A stretch of 8,409 bases of DNA from a bacterium (GTDB lineage Bacteria; Verrucomicrobiota; Verrucomicrobiae; JAJYAR01), in contig JAJYAR010000089.1 of assembly GCA_021779435.1 (NCBI GenBank), positions 1-8,409 on the forward strand, in the 5' to 3' direction. Position 1 is the first letter of the stretch; each line of letters opens with the position of its first letter. A program made the translations under genes and the position numbers. The notes below the pieces were generated by a model that made no database searches, was not told where the DNA came from, and saw only the letters and a list, made by a program, of their open reading frames with translations. Below, one piece after another: positions 1 through 6,398 of the stretch.

Positions 1-1
1 C

Positions 2-883
2 CAGGCCAAGCACGATCCGCTCGATTTCGCGCTCTGGAAGCACGCCAAGGACGACGAACCGCACTGGCCTTCGCCCTGGGGGCCGGGTCGGCCGGGCTGG
101 CATATCGAATGTTCCGCAATGTCCGCCGCGACCCTCGGGCACACCTTCGACATTCACGGCGGCGGTCCGGATCTGATCTTTCCCCACCACGAAAACGAGA
201 TCGCGCAAAGCGAAGGCGCGTTCGGCGAGCGTCTGGCCAATCTCTGGATGCACTGCGGTGCGCTGCGCGTGGGCGAGGAAAAGATGTCCAAATCCTTGGG
301 CAACTTCCTTACCATCCGCGATGCCCTGGCCCGGTGCCAGCCCGAAGTCCTGCGGTTCTTCCTGGTCCGGACGCACTACCGCGGGCAGATCTCCTTCACC
401 CCGGACCTGCTCGCCGACGCGCGCGCCGGGCTGGGGCGGCTCTACACCGCGCTGCGGGGCTTCGCGCGCGCCCCGGTCGCGGTGGACTGGCAGGAGCCGC
501 ATGCGCAGCGCTTCGCCGCGGCGATGGACGATGATTTCAATACGGCCGCGGCGGTGGCCGAACTGTTCGATCTGGCCGGCGAGGTCAACCGCGGCAAGTC
601 GCCGGCCGCGGCAGCGCAGTTGCGCGCGCTGGGCGGCGTGCTCGGCCTGCTGCAGGACGATGCCGACGCGTTCCTGCAATCGGCGCCCGGCGGGACGGAG
701 GCGGGCGGCGACAGCGTGGGCGGCGAACGGGTCGAGGACCGGGTTGCGGAACGGATCGCGGCGCGCGCAGCCGCCAAGAAGGCGCGCGATTTTGCGACCG
801 CCGACCGCATCCGCGCCGAACTCGCGGCCGACGGCATCGTGCTGGAAGACGGGCCGGGCGGTACGACATGGCGGCGGAGCTAG
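2..883 (+). CDS. cysS: Cysteinyl-tRNA synthetase (C-terminal part, 5' end outside window)
   Basis: Class I aminoacyl-tRNA synthetase that charges tRNA-Cys with cysteine in the cytoplasm. The reading frame is open from base 2, so the gene starts upstream; the Rossmann N-terminal part with the HIGH motif is missing. Visible are the [10 protein letters not shown] segment (bases 98-127), whose Cys matches a zinc ligand of the E. coli enzyme, the [15 protein letters not shown] segment carrying the other His/Glu zinc ligands, and the KMSKS catalytic loop at 281-295. The tRNA-binding helical region follows, ending in the usual [28 protein letters not shown] signature, given here as the stretch at about 789-874. 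The stop TAG is at 881-883. The last 16 bases overlap the start of the glycosylase gene, so the two are probably translated in one operon. The identification is secure. Confidence 0.96.
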   Translation, partial: QAKHDPLDFALWKHAKDDEPHWPSPWGPGRPGWHIECSAMSAATLGHTFDIHGGGPDLIFPHHENEIAQSEGAFGERLANLWMHCGALRVGEEKMSKSLGNFLTIRDALARCQPEVLRFFLVRTHYRGQISFTPDLLADARAGLGRLYTALRGFARAPVAVDWQEPHAQRFAAAMDDDFNTAAAVAELFDLAGEVNRGKSPAAAAQLRALGGVLGLLQDDADAFLQSAPGGTEAGGDSVGGERVEDRVAERIAARAAAKKARDFATADRIRAELAADGIVLEDGPGGTTWRRS

Positions 884-1542
884 GGGTTCCTCCTCCCCCG
901 CAATATTGGACATCCGCCAAGCGCCGTCTGCGCGGGGCGGATCCGACCCTGGGCGCGATCATCGCCGGCCACCCGCGCGTGGCGCTGGCGAGCCGGGGCG
1001 ATGGTTTTCTCACGCTTGCGCGCTCGATCGTCGGACAGCAGATTTCGGTGAAGGCCGCCGATTCGGTATGGCAGCGGCTCTGCGTGCGCTGCCCCGAACT
1101 GGAGGCGGCGGATGCGGCGGCATCGCTGCTGCGCCGCCGTGCGGCGACCTTGCGGGCCTGCGGCCTGTCGGAACGCAAGGTCGAATACCTGCGCGATCTG
1201 GCCCGCCATTTTTCGGACGGGCGCATCGACGTCGCCGGGATGGCCGCCTGGGACGACGAGGCGGTCATTCGCCGCCTGACGGAAATCCGCGGCATCGGCC
1301 GCTGGACAGCCGAGATGTTTTTGATCTTTAATCTTCTGCGCCCCGACGTGCTGCCGCTGGACGACCTCGGCCTGCTCAAGGCGGTCGGGATGCACTATTT
1401 TCCTGGGGAGACGGCTGCCGATCTCCTGCGCGGTGCCGGACGGGAAAAGGTTGCGCAGCTGGGCCGACGCTGGGCGCCCTATCGCAGCGTCGCGACCTGG
1501 TACCTTTGGCGCAGCCTGGACCCGGTTCCGGTCGAATATTGA
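868..1542 (+). CDS. DNA-3-methyladenine glycosylase, AlkA-like HhH-GPD family
   Basis: A 224-residue base-excision repair glycosylase predicted to remove alkylated purines from DNA. The sequence shows the conserved RSIVGQQIS segment (residues 52-60), a helix-hairpin-helix with [18 protein letters not shown] (137-154), and the [12 protein letters not shown] segment (163-173), where Asp166 fits the catalytic aspartate of HhH-GPD enzymes. It is shorter than E. coli AlkA (282 residues) and lacks its N-terminal domain, as do many family II members in this group. The ATG at 868 is chosen because the conserved part begins soon after it; it overlaps the cysS stop by 16 bases and has only a weak upstream GGGCGG as ribosome binding site. 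The stop TGA is 11 bases before accA. Its position between cysS and accA is typical of Burkholderiales. Family is secure; exact base specificity cannot be read from sequence. Confidence 0.92.
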   Translation: MAAELGVPPPPQYWTSAKRRLRGADPTLGAIIAGHPRVALASRGDGFLTLARSIVGQQISVKAADSVWQRLCVRCPELEAADAAASLLRRRAATLRACGLSERKVEYLRDLARHFSDGRIDVAGMAAWDDEAVIRRLTEIRGIGRWTAEMFLIFNLLRPDVLPLDDLGLLKAVGMHYFPGETAADLLRGAGREKVAQLGRRWAPYRSVATWYLWRSLDPVPVEY

Positions 1543-1553
1543 AAGACAACGCC

Positions 1554-2534
1554 ATGCCGCCCGCCAAGACCGCATTTCTGGATTTCGAACAGCCGATCGC
1601 CGATCTCGAATCGAAGATCGAGGAGCTGCGATTCGTCCAGGACGATTCCGCCGTCGACATTTCCGACGAAATCGCCCGCCTGCAGGAAAAGAGCCGGGGG
1701 CTGCTGCAGGAGATCTACGCCAAGCTCACGCCCTGGCAGATTTCGCAGCTCGCGCGCCATCCGCAGCGGCCCTACACCCTCGATTACGTCAACCGGATCT
1801 TCACCGACTTCCATGAGCTGCACGGCGATCGCGCGTTTGCCGACGATCCCTCCATCGTCGGAGGCCTTGCGCGGTTCAATGGCCAGCCGGTGATGGTGAT
1901 CGGCCAGCAGAAGGGGCGCGACACGAAGGAGCGCGCGATGCGCAACTTCGGCATGCCCAAGCCGGAGGGATACCGCAAGGCGCTGCGCCTGATGAAGCTG
2001 GCGGAGAAATTCCGCCTGCCGCTGTTCACGTTCGTCGACACGCCGGGCGCGTATCCCGGCATCGACGCCGAGGAGCGGGGTCAGTCCGAGGCGATCGGCC
2101 ACAATCTGTACGTGCTGTCGCAGCTGCAGGTGCCGATCATTTCGACGATCATCGGCGAGGGCGGTTCGGGCGGCGCGTTGGCGATCGCCGTCGCCGACAT
2201 GGTGCTCATGCTCCAGTACTCGACCTATTCGGTGATCTCCCCGGAGGGCTGTGCGTCGATCCTGTGGAAGAGCGCCGAGCGCGCGTCCGATGCGGCCGAG
2301 GCGCTCGGCCTGACCGCCAATCGCCTCAAGGCGCTCGGCCTGATCGACCGCATCGTCGCCGAGCCGGTGGGTGCGGCGCATCGCGATCCCGACGAGATGG
2401 CCGTCCTGCTCAAGCGCGCCCTGGCCGATGCCCTGCGCCAATTCCAGGGCGTCAAGACCAAGGATCTGCTCGCGGCCCGGCACGCCCGTCTGATGAGCTA
2501 TGGCAAGTTCAAGGAAGCCCCCAGCGAAGCGTGA
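1554..2534 (+). CDS. accA: Acetyl-CoA carboxylase carboxyltransferase, alpha subunit
   Basis: With AccD it forms the carboxyltransferase that moves the carboxyl group from biotin-AccB to acetyl-CoA, making malonyl-CoA for fatty acid synthesis in the cytoplasm. The 326 residues match the family's usual length (319 in E. coli). Seen are an N-terminal helix [19 protein letters not shown], then [12 protein letters not shown] (72-83), [15 protein letters not shown] (90-104), the [12 protein letters not shown] segment (158-169) and the glycine-rich [12 protein letters not shown] (201-212), a crotonase-type oxyanion region. The start at 1554 is preferred over an in-frame ATG at 1506 because [14 protein letters not shown] is the normal family N-terminus and the upstream ATG lies inside the glycosylase gene. 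GAAAG at 1541-1545 is a weak ribosome binding site. The 3' end overlaps the likely tilS start by 35 bases. accD lies elsewhere. Confidence 0.97.
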   Translation: MPPAKTAFLDFEQPIADLESKIEELRFVQDDSAVDISDEIARLQEKSRGLLQEIYAKLTPWQISQLARHPQRPYTLDYVNRIFTDFHELHGDRAFADDPSIVGGLARFNGQPVMVIGQQKGRDTKERAMRNFGMPKPEGYRKALRLMKLAEKFRLPLFTFVDTPGAYPGIDAEERGQSEAIGHNLYVLSQLQVPIISTIIGEGGSGGALAIAVADMVLMLQYSTYSVISPEGCASILWKSAERASDAAEALGLTANRLKALGLIDRIVAEPVGAAHRDPDEMAVLLKRALADALRQFQGVKTKDLLAARHARLMSYGKFKEAPSEA

Positions 2535-4059
2535 TCCGCGCTCGGCAAACTCCGGCGCGCAGTCGAAGGTTTCCGCGACGTTTTGTCCGGAATCGGTCGA
2601 GGACCGCGTTCTGCTGAGCGCCTTGCGGCGCGCGGTGGGTTCCCCCTCTCCCGCGGCGGCGGGAGAGGGCGGGGGTGAGGGTGCGCGCGTCGGGCTCGTC
2701 ATCGCTTACAGCGGCGGCCCCGACTCCACCGCGCTGCTCGATCTCGCCTGCCGCCTGCGCGACCACGGCCATGCCGCGTTCCAGTCGCTGCTTGCCGTCC
2801 ATGTGCATCATGGCTTGCAGGATGCCGCCGACGCGTGGGCGGCGCACTGCCTCGAGCAATGCGCCGAGCGCGGCATCGAATGCGTCGTGCGGCGGGTCGC
2901 GGTGGCGTCGCGGGCGCGCGGCGTCGAGGCCGGCGCGCGCGATGCCCGGTATCGCGCCCTGGTCGCAGTGGCGCGCGAACGCGGCGCGGCGTTCGTGCTC
3001 ACCGCGCATCATGCGGATGACCGCCTGGAAACGTTCCTGCTCCAATGGCTGCGCGGCGCCGGTCCGGCCGGATTGGCCGGAATCGCCGCGGCGCGCGCGG
3101 CGGGGCACGGGGACGACGGCGATGCGGCGGTGCGGATTCTGCGGCCCTTCCTGGATACACCGCGCAGCGCCTTGACGGATTACGCTGCACGGCAGGGGCT
3201 GGCAACGATCGACGATCCCAGCAACGCCGACACGCGGCTCGCGCGCAATGCGATCCGCGCTCACGTGCTGCCGCAACTGGCGGCGATCCGAGGCGGCGTT
3301 CGCAAATCGGCGGCACGCTCGATCGACCTGATCGCCGATGCGGCCGAATTGATGCAGGAACTCGGGGCGGAGTTGCTCCAATGGTGTACCGACGGTGCGC
3401 CGGCGGACATGCTGCGCATCGATCGGCTCGTTGCGCTGACCCCCGCGCGCCGGGCCCTGGTGCTGCGCGCGTGGCTGGCGCGCGCGGGCGTGGAATCGCC
3501 GTCGCGCGCCCGGCTGCGGGAGGCGCTGGCGCAGGCGATCGAGGGGGCACCGGATCGGCGCATGCGGATCCGCTTCGGCCGGCAGGAGTTGCGTCGTCAT
3601 CGCGGCCTGCTCTGCCTGCGCGCGCCCGATGGCGACGCGCGGGGGCGGGAGCGTCTGCAGTGGCGGGGCGAGCCGGAACTGGCCGTCCCCTCCTGGGGCG
3701 GCGTGCTGCGGTTCCTGCCGACCGACGGCACCGGCTTCGAGGGGGGGTTCGATGCCGACTGGCTGCGCGCGCAGCCGCTGGACCTGCGCGGCCGCAGCGG
3801 CGGCGAACGGCTCAAGCTGTATCCCGCCCGCCCGTCGAAGCACCTCAAGCACTGGTATCAGGAATGCGGCGTGCCGGAGTTCGACCGCGCCGCGCTGCCC
3901 TTGCTCTGGCGGGACGACCGGCTGATCTATGCCGCCGGTCTGGGTGCCGATGCCCGCTTCGTCGAGTCGGACGCCGGGCGGATCCGCATCGAGTGGACCG
4001 GCGCGGCGGACCTGCTGGCGGGCCTCCCCGCGGCAGTGCCCCCGCGGCTCCCGGCGTAG
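2500..4059 (+). CDS. tilS: tRNA(Ile)-lysidine synthetase
   Basis: PP-loop ATPase that converts C34 of the CAU-anticodon tRNA-Ile to lysidine, so that it reads AUA and accepts isoleucine; normally essential. With the ATG at 2500 it has 519 residues, long for the family (E. coli 432). Signatures: PP-loop SGGPDS (71-76), HVHHGL (101-106), [10 protein letters not shown] (145-154), [14 protein letters not shown] (168-181), [12 protein letters not shown] (214-225), DPSN...RNAIR (239-253), and the C-terminal substrate-binding [20 protein letters not shown] region near residue 447. The usual Gln of the HHxxDDQ motif is Arg175. The start is uncertain: TTG 2623 and GTG 2635 are in frame, but residues 31-46 look like the family's first helix, favouring an upstream start inside accA. 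Between that helix and the PP-loop, residues 47-61 are encoded by a REP-like palindrome. Confidence 0.93.
   Translation: MASSRKPPAKRDPRSANSGAQSKVSATFCPESVEDRVLLSALRRAVGSPSPAAAGEGGGEGARVGLVIAYSGGPDSTALLDLACRLRDHGHAAFQSLLAVHVHHGLQDAADAWAAHCLEQCAERGIECVVRRVAVASRARGVEAGARDARYRALVAVARERGAAFVLTAHHADDRLETFLLQWLRGAGPAGLAGIAAARAAGHGDDGDAAVRILRPFLDTPRSALTDYAARQGLATIDDPSNADTRLARNAIRAHVLPQLAAIRGGVRKSAARSIDLIADAAELMQELGAELLQWCTDGAPADMLRIDRLVALTPARRALVLRAWLARAGVESPSRARLREALAQAIEGAPDRRMRIRFGRQELRRHRGLLCLRAPDGDARGRERLQWRGEPELAVPSWGGVLRFLPTDGTGFEGGFDADWLRAQPLDLRGRSGGERLKLYPARPSKHLKHWYQECGVPEFDRAALPLLWRDDRLIYAAGLGADARFVESDAGRIRIEWTGAADLLAGLPAAVPPRLPA
2644..2682 (+). repeat. REP-like palindromic repeat inside the 5' part of tilS
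   Basis: CCCTCTCCCGC (2644-2654) and GCGGGAGAGGG (2659-2669) form a perfect 11-bp inverted repeat around a 4-base loop, followed by GGGGGTGAGGGTG. The combination of a CCCTCTCCC stem and a GGTGAGGG tail matches a short palindromic element known to be scattered in many proteobacterial genomes, whose antisense translation gives peptides of the LTPALSRR type; that peptide appears here on the - strand. It reads through in frame in tilS and encodes the low-complexity segment [15 protein letters not shown]. Only one copy lies in this window, so the repeat call rests on resemblance. Confidence 0.6.
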
Positions 4060-4128
4060 TTCCGGGCGCGGCTCGCTGCGCCGTTCCCCGCGCGGCGCTC
4101 CGGGCGCTCCTCCGCGTTCTCATGTCCG

Positions 4129-4134
4129 TATAAT
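4129..4134 (+). promoter_or_regulatory. Promoter -10 box for lysC
   Basis: A perfect TATAAT lies 32 bases before the lysC start in the 107-base gap after tilS. At the expected 16-18 base spacing the -35 region reads about CTCCTC-like sequence with no good TTGACA, and there is no TGn extension, so an activator or an up-element may be needed. The -10 match in a very GC-rich stretch is the evidence. The rest of the gap (4060-4120) is GC-rich and shows only a weak 5-bp stem. No lysine riboswitch is recognisable. Confidence 0.55.
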
Positions 4135-4166
4135 TGCGGGTTTTCATTCGCTTTTTCCCGAATTTC

Positions 4167-5426
4167 ATGGCGCTCATCGTCCACAAATACGGCGGAACCT
4201 CCGTTGGCAGCACGGAGCGCATCAAGAACGTCGCCCGCCGCATCGCCAAGTGGAGCCGTGCCGGGCATCAGATCGTCGTCGTGGTTTCCGCGATGAGCGG
4301 CGAGACCAATCGCCTGATCGGCCTGGCGAAGGAACTCCAGGCCGAGCCCGACCCCCGCGAACTCGATGTCATCGCCTCGACCGGCGAGCAGGTGACGATC
4401 GGCCTGCTGGCGATGGCGCTCAAGGGCATCGGGATCCCTGCGCGCAGCTACACCGGCGCCCAGGTCCGCGTGCTCACCGACAGTGCGTTCACCAAGGCCC
4501 GCATCGTCGCCATCGACGAAGCGCGGATCCGCGCCGACCTCGACGCCGGTCAGGTCGTCGTCGTGGCGGGCTTCCAGGGCCAGGACGAGCACGGCAACAT
4601 CACCACGCTCGGCCGCGGCGGTTCGGACACCTCCGCGGTGGCGCTGGCAGCGGCGCTGCGGGCGGACGAGTGCCTGATCTACACCGACGTGGACGGGGTC
4701 TACACCACCGATCCGCGCATCGTTCCCGAGGCGCAGCGCCTGCGCACGGTCACGTTCGAGGAAATGCTGGAGATGGCGAGCCTGGGCTCGAAGGTCCTGC
4801 AGATCCGTTCGGTGGAGTTCGCCGGCAAATACCGCGTGCGGCTGCGCGTGCTCTCCAGCCTGACCGACGCCGACATGCCGCTCGCAGAAGAGGCGGATTC
4901 GGGAACATTGATCACGTTCGAGGAAGATACCCAGATGGAACAGGCCGCCATTTCCGGAATCGCGTTCACGCGCGACGAGGCCAAGATCACGCTCACCGGC
5001 GTGCCGGACCGGCCCGGCATCGCTTATCAGATCCTCGGCCCGGTCGCCGACGCCAACATCGACGTCGACATGATCATCCAGAACACCGGTGCCGACGGCC
5101 TGACCGATTTTTCGTTCACGGTCCACCGCAACGAATACGCCAAGACCATGGACCTGCTGAACGGCCCGCTCATGGCGCATATCGGCGCGCGGGCGGTGCT
5201 CGGCGACACGCGCATCTGCAAGGTGTCGGTGGTCGGCATCGGCATGCGCTCGCACGTGGGCATCGCCAGCCTGATGTTCCGCACGCTGTCGGAAGAAGGC
5301 ATCAACATCCAGATGATCTCGACGAGCGAAATCAAGATTTCCTGCGTCGTCGAGGACAAGTACATGGAGCTTGCCGTGCGCGCCCTGCACAAGGCGTTCG
5401 GGCTCGAGCAGAGCGCGGGCGCGTAA
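4167..5426 (+). CDS. lysC: Aspartate kinase (aspartokinase)
   Basis: Phosphorylates L-aspartate with ATP, the first step to lysine, threonine, methionine and diaminopimelate. The 419-residue protein has the amino-acid-kinase start motif KYGGTSVGS (7-15), [14 protein letters not shown] (37-50), [10 protein letters not shown] (67-76), [18 protein letters not shown] (147-164) and [13 protein letters not shown] (172-184), then two ACT domains at about 268-345 and 350-412 with the usual [10 protein letters not shown] and [14 protein letters not shown] segments; these bind the feedback inhibitors. Length and layout fit monofunctional class I aspartokinases of Betaproteobacteria. The ATG at 4167 is chosen over an in-frame ATG at 4134 because [12 protein letters not shown] is the family N-terminus and the earlier ATG overlaps the -10 box. 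The start has no clear Shine-Dalgarno sequence. It appears to be transcribed separately from tilS. Confidence 0.97.
   Translation: MALIVHKYGGTSVGSTERIKNVARRIAKWSRAGHQIVVVVSAMSGETNRLIGLAKELQAEPDPRELDVIASTGEQVTIGLLAMALKGIGIPARSYTGAQVRVLTDSAFTKARIVAIDEARIRADLDAGQVVVVAGFQGQDEHGNITTLGRGGSDTSAVALAAALRADECLIYTDVDGVYTTDPRIVPEAQRLRTVTFEEMLEMASLGSKVLQIRSVEFAGKYRVRLRVLSSLTDADMPLAEEADSGTLITFEEDTQMEQAAISGIAFTRDEAKITLTGVPDRPGIAYQILGPVADANIDVDMIIQNTGADGLTDFSFTVHRNEYAKTMDLLNGPLMAHIGARAVLGDTRICKVSVVGIGMRSHVGIASLMFRTLSEEGINIQMISTSEIKISCVVEDKYMELAVRALHKAFGLEQSAGA
4920..4937 (+). promoter_or_regulatory. Internal ribosome binding site and start in lysC (possible beta subunit)
   Basis: GAGGAAG (4920-4926) lies 8 bases before an in-frame ATG at 4935, codon 257 ([11 protein letters not shown]). 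This is a much better ribosome binding site than that of the full-length start. The position matches the internal start that produces the separate beta (ACT-only) subunit of aspartokinase in Corynebacterium and Bacillus. The product would be 163 residues covering both ACT domains. GAGGAAG also encodes normal family residues (FEED), so coding constraint alone could explain it. Confidence 0.4.
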
Positions 5427-5439
5427 GTCGTCGCCCGTT

Positions 5440-5480
5440 CGCGCACGACCGGCTGCCGGTTCCGGGCCGCATCGTGCGCG
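5440..5480 (+). terminator. Hairpin after lysC, possible terminator without U-tract
   Basis: CGCGCACGA (5440-5448) pairs with TCGTGCGCG (5472-5480) over 9 bp, 14 bases after the lysC stop. An inner ACCGG/CCGGT hairpin (5448-5460) can form inside it. No run of T follows, so a classical intrinsic terminator is not shown; it may mark the transcript end, protect it, or assist Rho-dependent termination before the tRNA promoter. Confidence 0.4.
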
Positions 5481-5501
5481 GCCTGGGTTTGACTCCCGAG
5501 T

Positions 5502-5530
5502 TTGACCCGATCCCGGGCAGGCTCTACACT
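5502..5530 (+). promoter_or_regulatory. Sigma-70 promoter of the tRNA-Ser gene
   Basis: TTGACC (5502-5507) and TACACT (5525-5530) are separated by exactly 17 bases. A GC-rich discriminator (GCCGGG) follows the -10 box, as is usual for stable-RNA promoters under stringent control. Transcription would start near 5537 and leave a leader of about 40 bases before the tRNA. Confidence 0.75.
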
Positions 5531-5577
5531 GCCGGGTTCGCACGGGAGACGCCTCTCGCAGGACCCCGCCGAAATTC

Positions 5578-5671
5578 GGAGACGTGGCCGAGAGGTCGAA
5601 GGCACTCCCCTGCTAAGGGAGCATGCGGGCAAAAACTCGCATCGAGGGTTCGAATCCCTCCGTCTCCGCCA
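5578..5671 (+). tRNA. tRNA-Ser, anticodon GCT (reads AGC/AGU)
   Basis: A complete class II tRNA of 94 bases including the encoded CCA. Acceptor GGAGACG (5578-5584) pairs fully with CGTCTCC (5661-5667), then discriminator G5668 and CCA 5669-5671. The anticodon stem CTCCC/GGGAG (5605-5609 with 5617-5621) encloses the 7-base loop CTGCTAA with anticodon GCT at 5612-5614. A long variable arm (about 5622-5643, TGCG pairing with CGCA) is typical of tRNA-Ser, and the T-arm carries GGTTCGAATCC. It is the last core gene before the composition change, so it also is the likely integration target. Confidence 0.97.
5648..5671 (+). mobile_element. Candidate attachment site (attL) at the 3' end of tRNA-Ser
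   Basis: Integrases of the tyrosine family commonly recombine at the T-arm and 3' end of tRNA genes, restoring the tRNA. Here core genes stop at the tRNA, composition turns AT-rich immediately after the CCA, and an AlpA-like (excisionase-type) gene, a phage-type replication gene and a secreted protein follow. No second copy of the tRNA 3' end lies in the window, so the boundary is inferred from context only. Confidence 0.4.
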
Positions 5672-5676
5672 ACGAT

Positions 5677-5741
5677 AATCAACAACTCATTGAAAATAAA
5701 AAGAAAAATAGAATTGCCCGATCTTTCTGGGTATTGAGTTG
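5677..5741. promoter_or_regulatory. AT-rich junction with IHF-like site and 7-bp inverted repeat
   Basis: A sequence at 5677-5689 matches the IHF consensus WATCAANNNNTTR in 12 of 13 positions. CAACTCA (5683-5689) is repeated inverted as TGAGTTG (5735-5741), bracketing an A-rich stretch. IHF and arm-type inverted repeats beside an attachment core would suit an integrase/excisionase complex, but the match could be chance in AT-rich DNA. Confidence 0.25.
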
Positions 5742-5772
5742 AGGATGAAATGAACGGCGTGGAGTTTGCCTC

Positions 5773-5800
5773 TTGCGTCCCGCGATGATCGGTGTAGCAT
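5773..5800 (+). promoter_or_regulatory. Weak sigma-70-like promoter before the structured region
   Basis: TTGCGT (5773-5778) and TAGCAT (5795-5800) are 16 bases apart, matching 3/6 and 4/6 consensus bases. Transcription would begin about 5807, just before the closing stem of the hairpin-rich region, and could continue into the alpA operon. It is the best candidate I see between the tRNA and alpA, but it is poor. Confidence 0.2.
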
Positions 5801-5820
5801 CCCACCCCAATGCGTTCTCG

Positions 5821-6115
5821 CCGGCGCGGAAATAATCCTAGGGCCCAGGGGCCAAACTAGGCGTCGGCGAGGAGGTGCGGATCGGCAAGCGACGCCACCC
5901 GCACCAACCGCAGGGTCGTGTCCGGGCAGATCGACCCTGCGCCCAGCTTAGGTTGCTCCCATATCTGTGAGGTGGGGCCAAGCGACGGCGGGTATCGCAG
6001 GGCAACTAGGGGTACCCACCCCGTCGCGCCGGAACCACTGCCGCGGGTAATGGCAGATTGGCACTCTGGGTGACTGTCGCGGACTCACTCCATACACGAT
6101 CGCGCATGCGGTCGT
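5821..6115. other. Hairpin-rich non-coding region between tRNA-Ser and alpA
   Basis: No convincing protein gene lies between 5672 and 6130. Instead there are nested stems: CCGGC (5821-5825) with GCCGG (6028-6032) can close a multi-branch fold; 5837-5846 with 5849-5861 (10 bp, AAA bulge, 2-base loop); GCGTC 5861-5865 with GACGC 5891-5895 interleaved with GGTGCGG 5874-5880 and CCGCACC 5899-5905, a pseudoknot-like arrangement; CGCAGGGTCG 5909-5918 with CGACCCTGCG 5932-5941 (10 bp perfect); GCGACGG-GGGTA 5982-5994 with TACCC-CCGTCGC 6013-6027 (12 bp, small internal loop); then CCA-CTGCC 6035-6042 with GGCAG-TGG 6052-6061; and the stem at 6096-6115. Interpretations are a structured RNA, an origin or transfer site, or a regulatory leader. 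I do not recognise a known RNA family; RNase P, tmRNA and 6S signatures are absent. Strand is not determined. Confidence 0.4.
6096..6115 (+). promoter_or_regulatory. Hairpin directly before the alpA ribosome binding site
   Basis: ACGATCGC (6096-6103) pairs with GCGGTCGT (6108-6115) as RNA (8 bp with one U-G) around a GCAT loop. It ends 5 bases before the GGAG Shine-Dalgarno (6121-6124) of the HTH gene, so it could tune translation, or as near-palindromic DNA serve as an operator. Confidence 0.3.
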
Positions 6116-6130
6116 CGGCTGGAGTCGACC

Positions 6131-6391
6131 ATGTCCGCACCAACTCTGCAAGACCCTCAACCTCTGACCCTGGTATCCATCGCTCGCGCTTGCGAGATTT
6201 TGGCCTGTTCTCGGCCAACGCTATGGAACTGGACCCGGGCCGGCATGATCCCCTACACCCGCATGGGCCGCAGCGTCCGCTACCGGCTCGATGTGCTCAT
6301 CCGTCTGCAGAGGGAGGGATTGCCATCCATTCCGCGGCCGGCTGATTTGCGACGCCGCGCGCGTGTCGTTACCTCCCAAGCTGCGGCGTAG
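6131..6391 (+). CDS. AlpA/excisionase-like helix-turn-helix DNA-binding protein
   Basis: An 86-residue protein whose residues about 12-58 form a MerR-type winged HTH as in the AlpA / HTH_17 excisionase family: VSIARACEILACSRPTLWNW gives helix-turn-helix, then the wing MIPYTRMGRSVRYRLDVL with the typical RxGRSVRY. The C-terminal 25 residues are basic and probably disordered (RRRARVV). Such proteins are found in prophages, islands and conjugative elements, as recombination directionality factors or as transcription regulators of integrase or transfer genes. The ATG at 6131 has a good GGAG at 6121-6124. Seven bases separate its stop from the replication gene, so the two are co-transcribed. Which role it has cannot be told from sequence; the nearness of the candidate attachment site and the hairpin region suggests it binds there. 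Confidence 0.85.
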   Translation: MSAPTLQDPQPLTLVSIARACEILACSRPTLWNWTRAGMIPYTRMGRSVRYRLDVLIRLQREGLPSIPRPADLRRRARVVTSQAAA

Positions 6392-6398
6392 GTGTGTC

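Noticed and set aside
730..2606. 12-base identity GGTCGAGGACCG in cysS (730-741) and tilS (2595-2606)
   Set aside because: Both encode Val-Glu-Asp-Arg in ordinary helical parts of unrelated proteins; a short GC-rich coincidence, with no flanking similarity.
2509..3852. Minus-strand 447-residue open frame over tilS
   Set aside because: Shadow of tilS. Its [12 protein letters not shown] peptide comes from the palindromic repeat, not from a real gene.
4065..4082. GGCGC/GCGCC stem after tilS as a terminator
   Set aside because: Only 5 bp with an 8-base loop and no T-run in very GC-rich DNA; too weak to call.
3927..5737. Very long open frames on both strands over tilS 3' end and lysC
   Set aside because: They are frame shadows of GC-rich lysC coding DNA, with Arg/Ala/His-rich low-complexity translations and no family signature; lysC itself is unmistakable.
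5524..5805. Minus-strand 93-residue open frame over the tRNA
   Set aside because: Its middle part is the antisense translation of the tRNA-Ser gene (the GGDGGIRTLD-type peptide often misannotated as a protein). There is no ribosome binding site or domain.
5766..5951. Small open frames between tRNA and alpA, including 5766-5951 (+) and 5948-6160 (-)
   Set aside because: No ribosome binding site, no recognisable domain, and their span coincides with the hairpin-rich DNA; they look like chance openings.
6058..6073. Sigma-54-like TGGCAC before alpA
   Set aside because: TGGCAC is present at 6059-6064, but the required TTGC at the -12 position is missing (GTGA instead).
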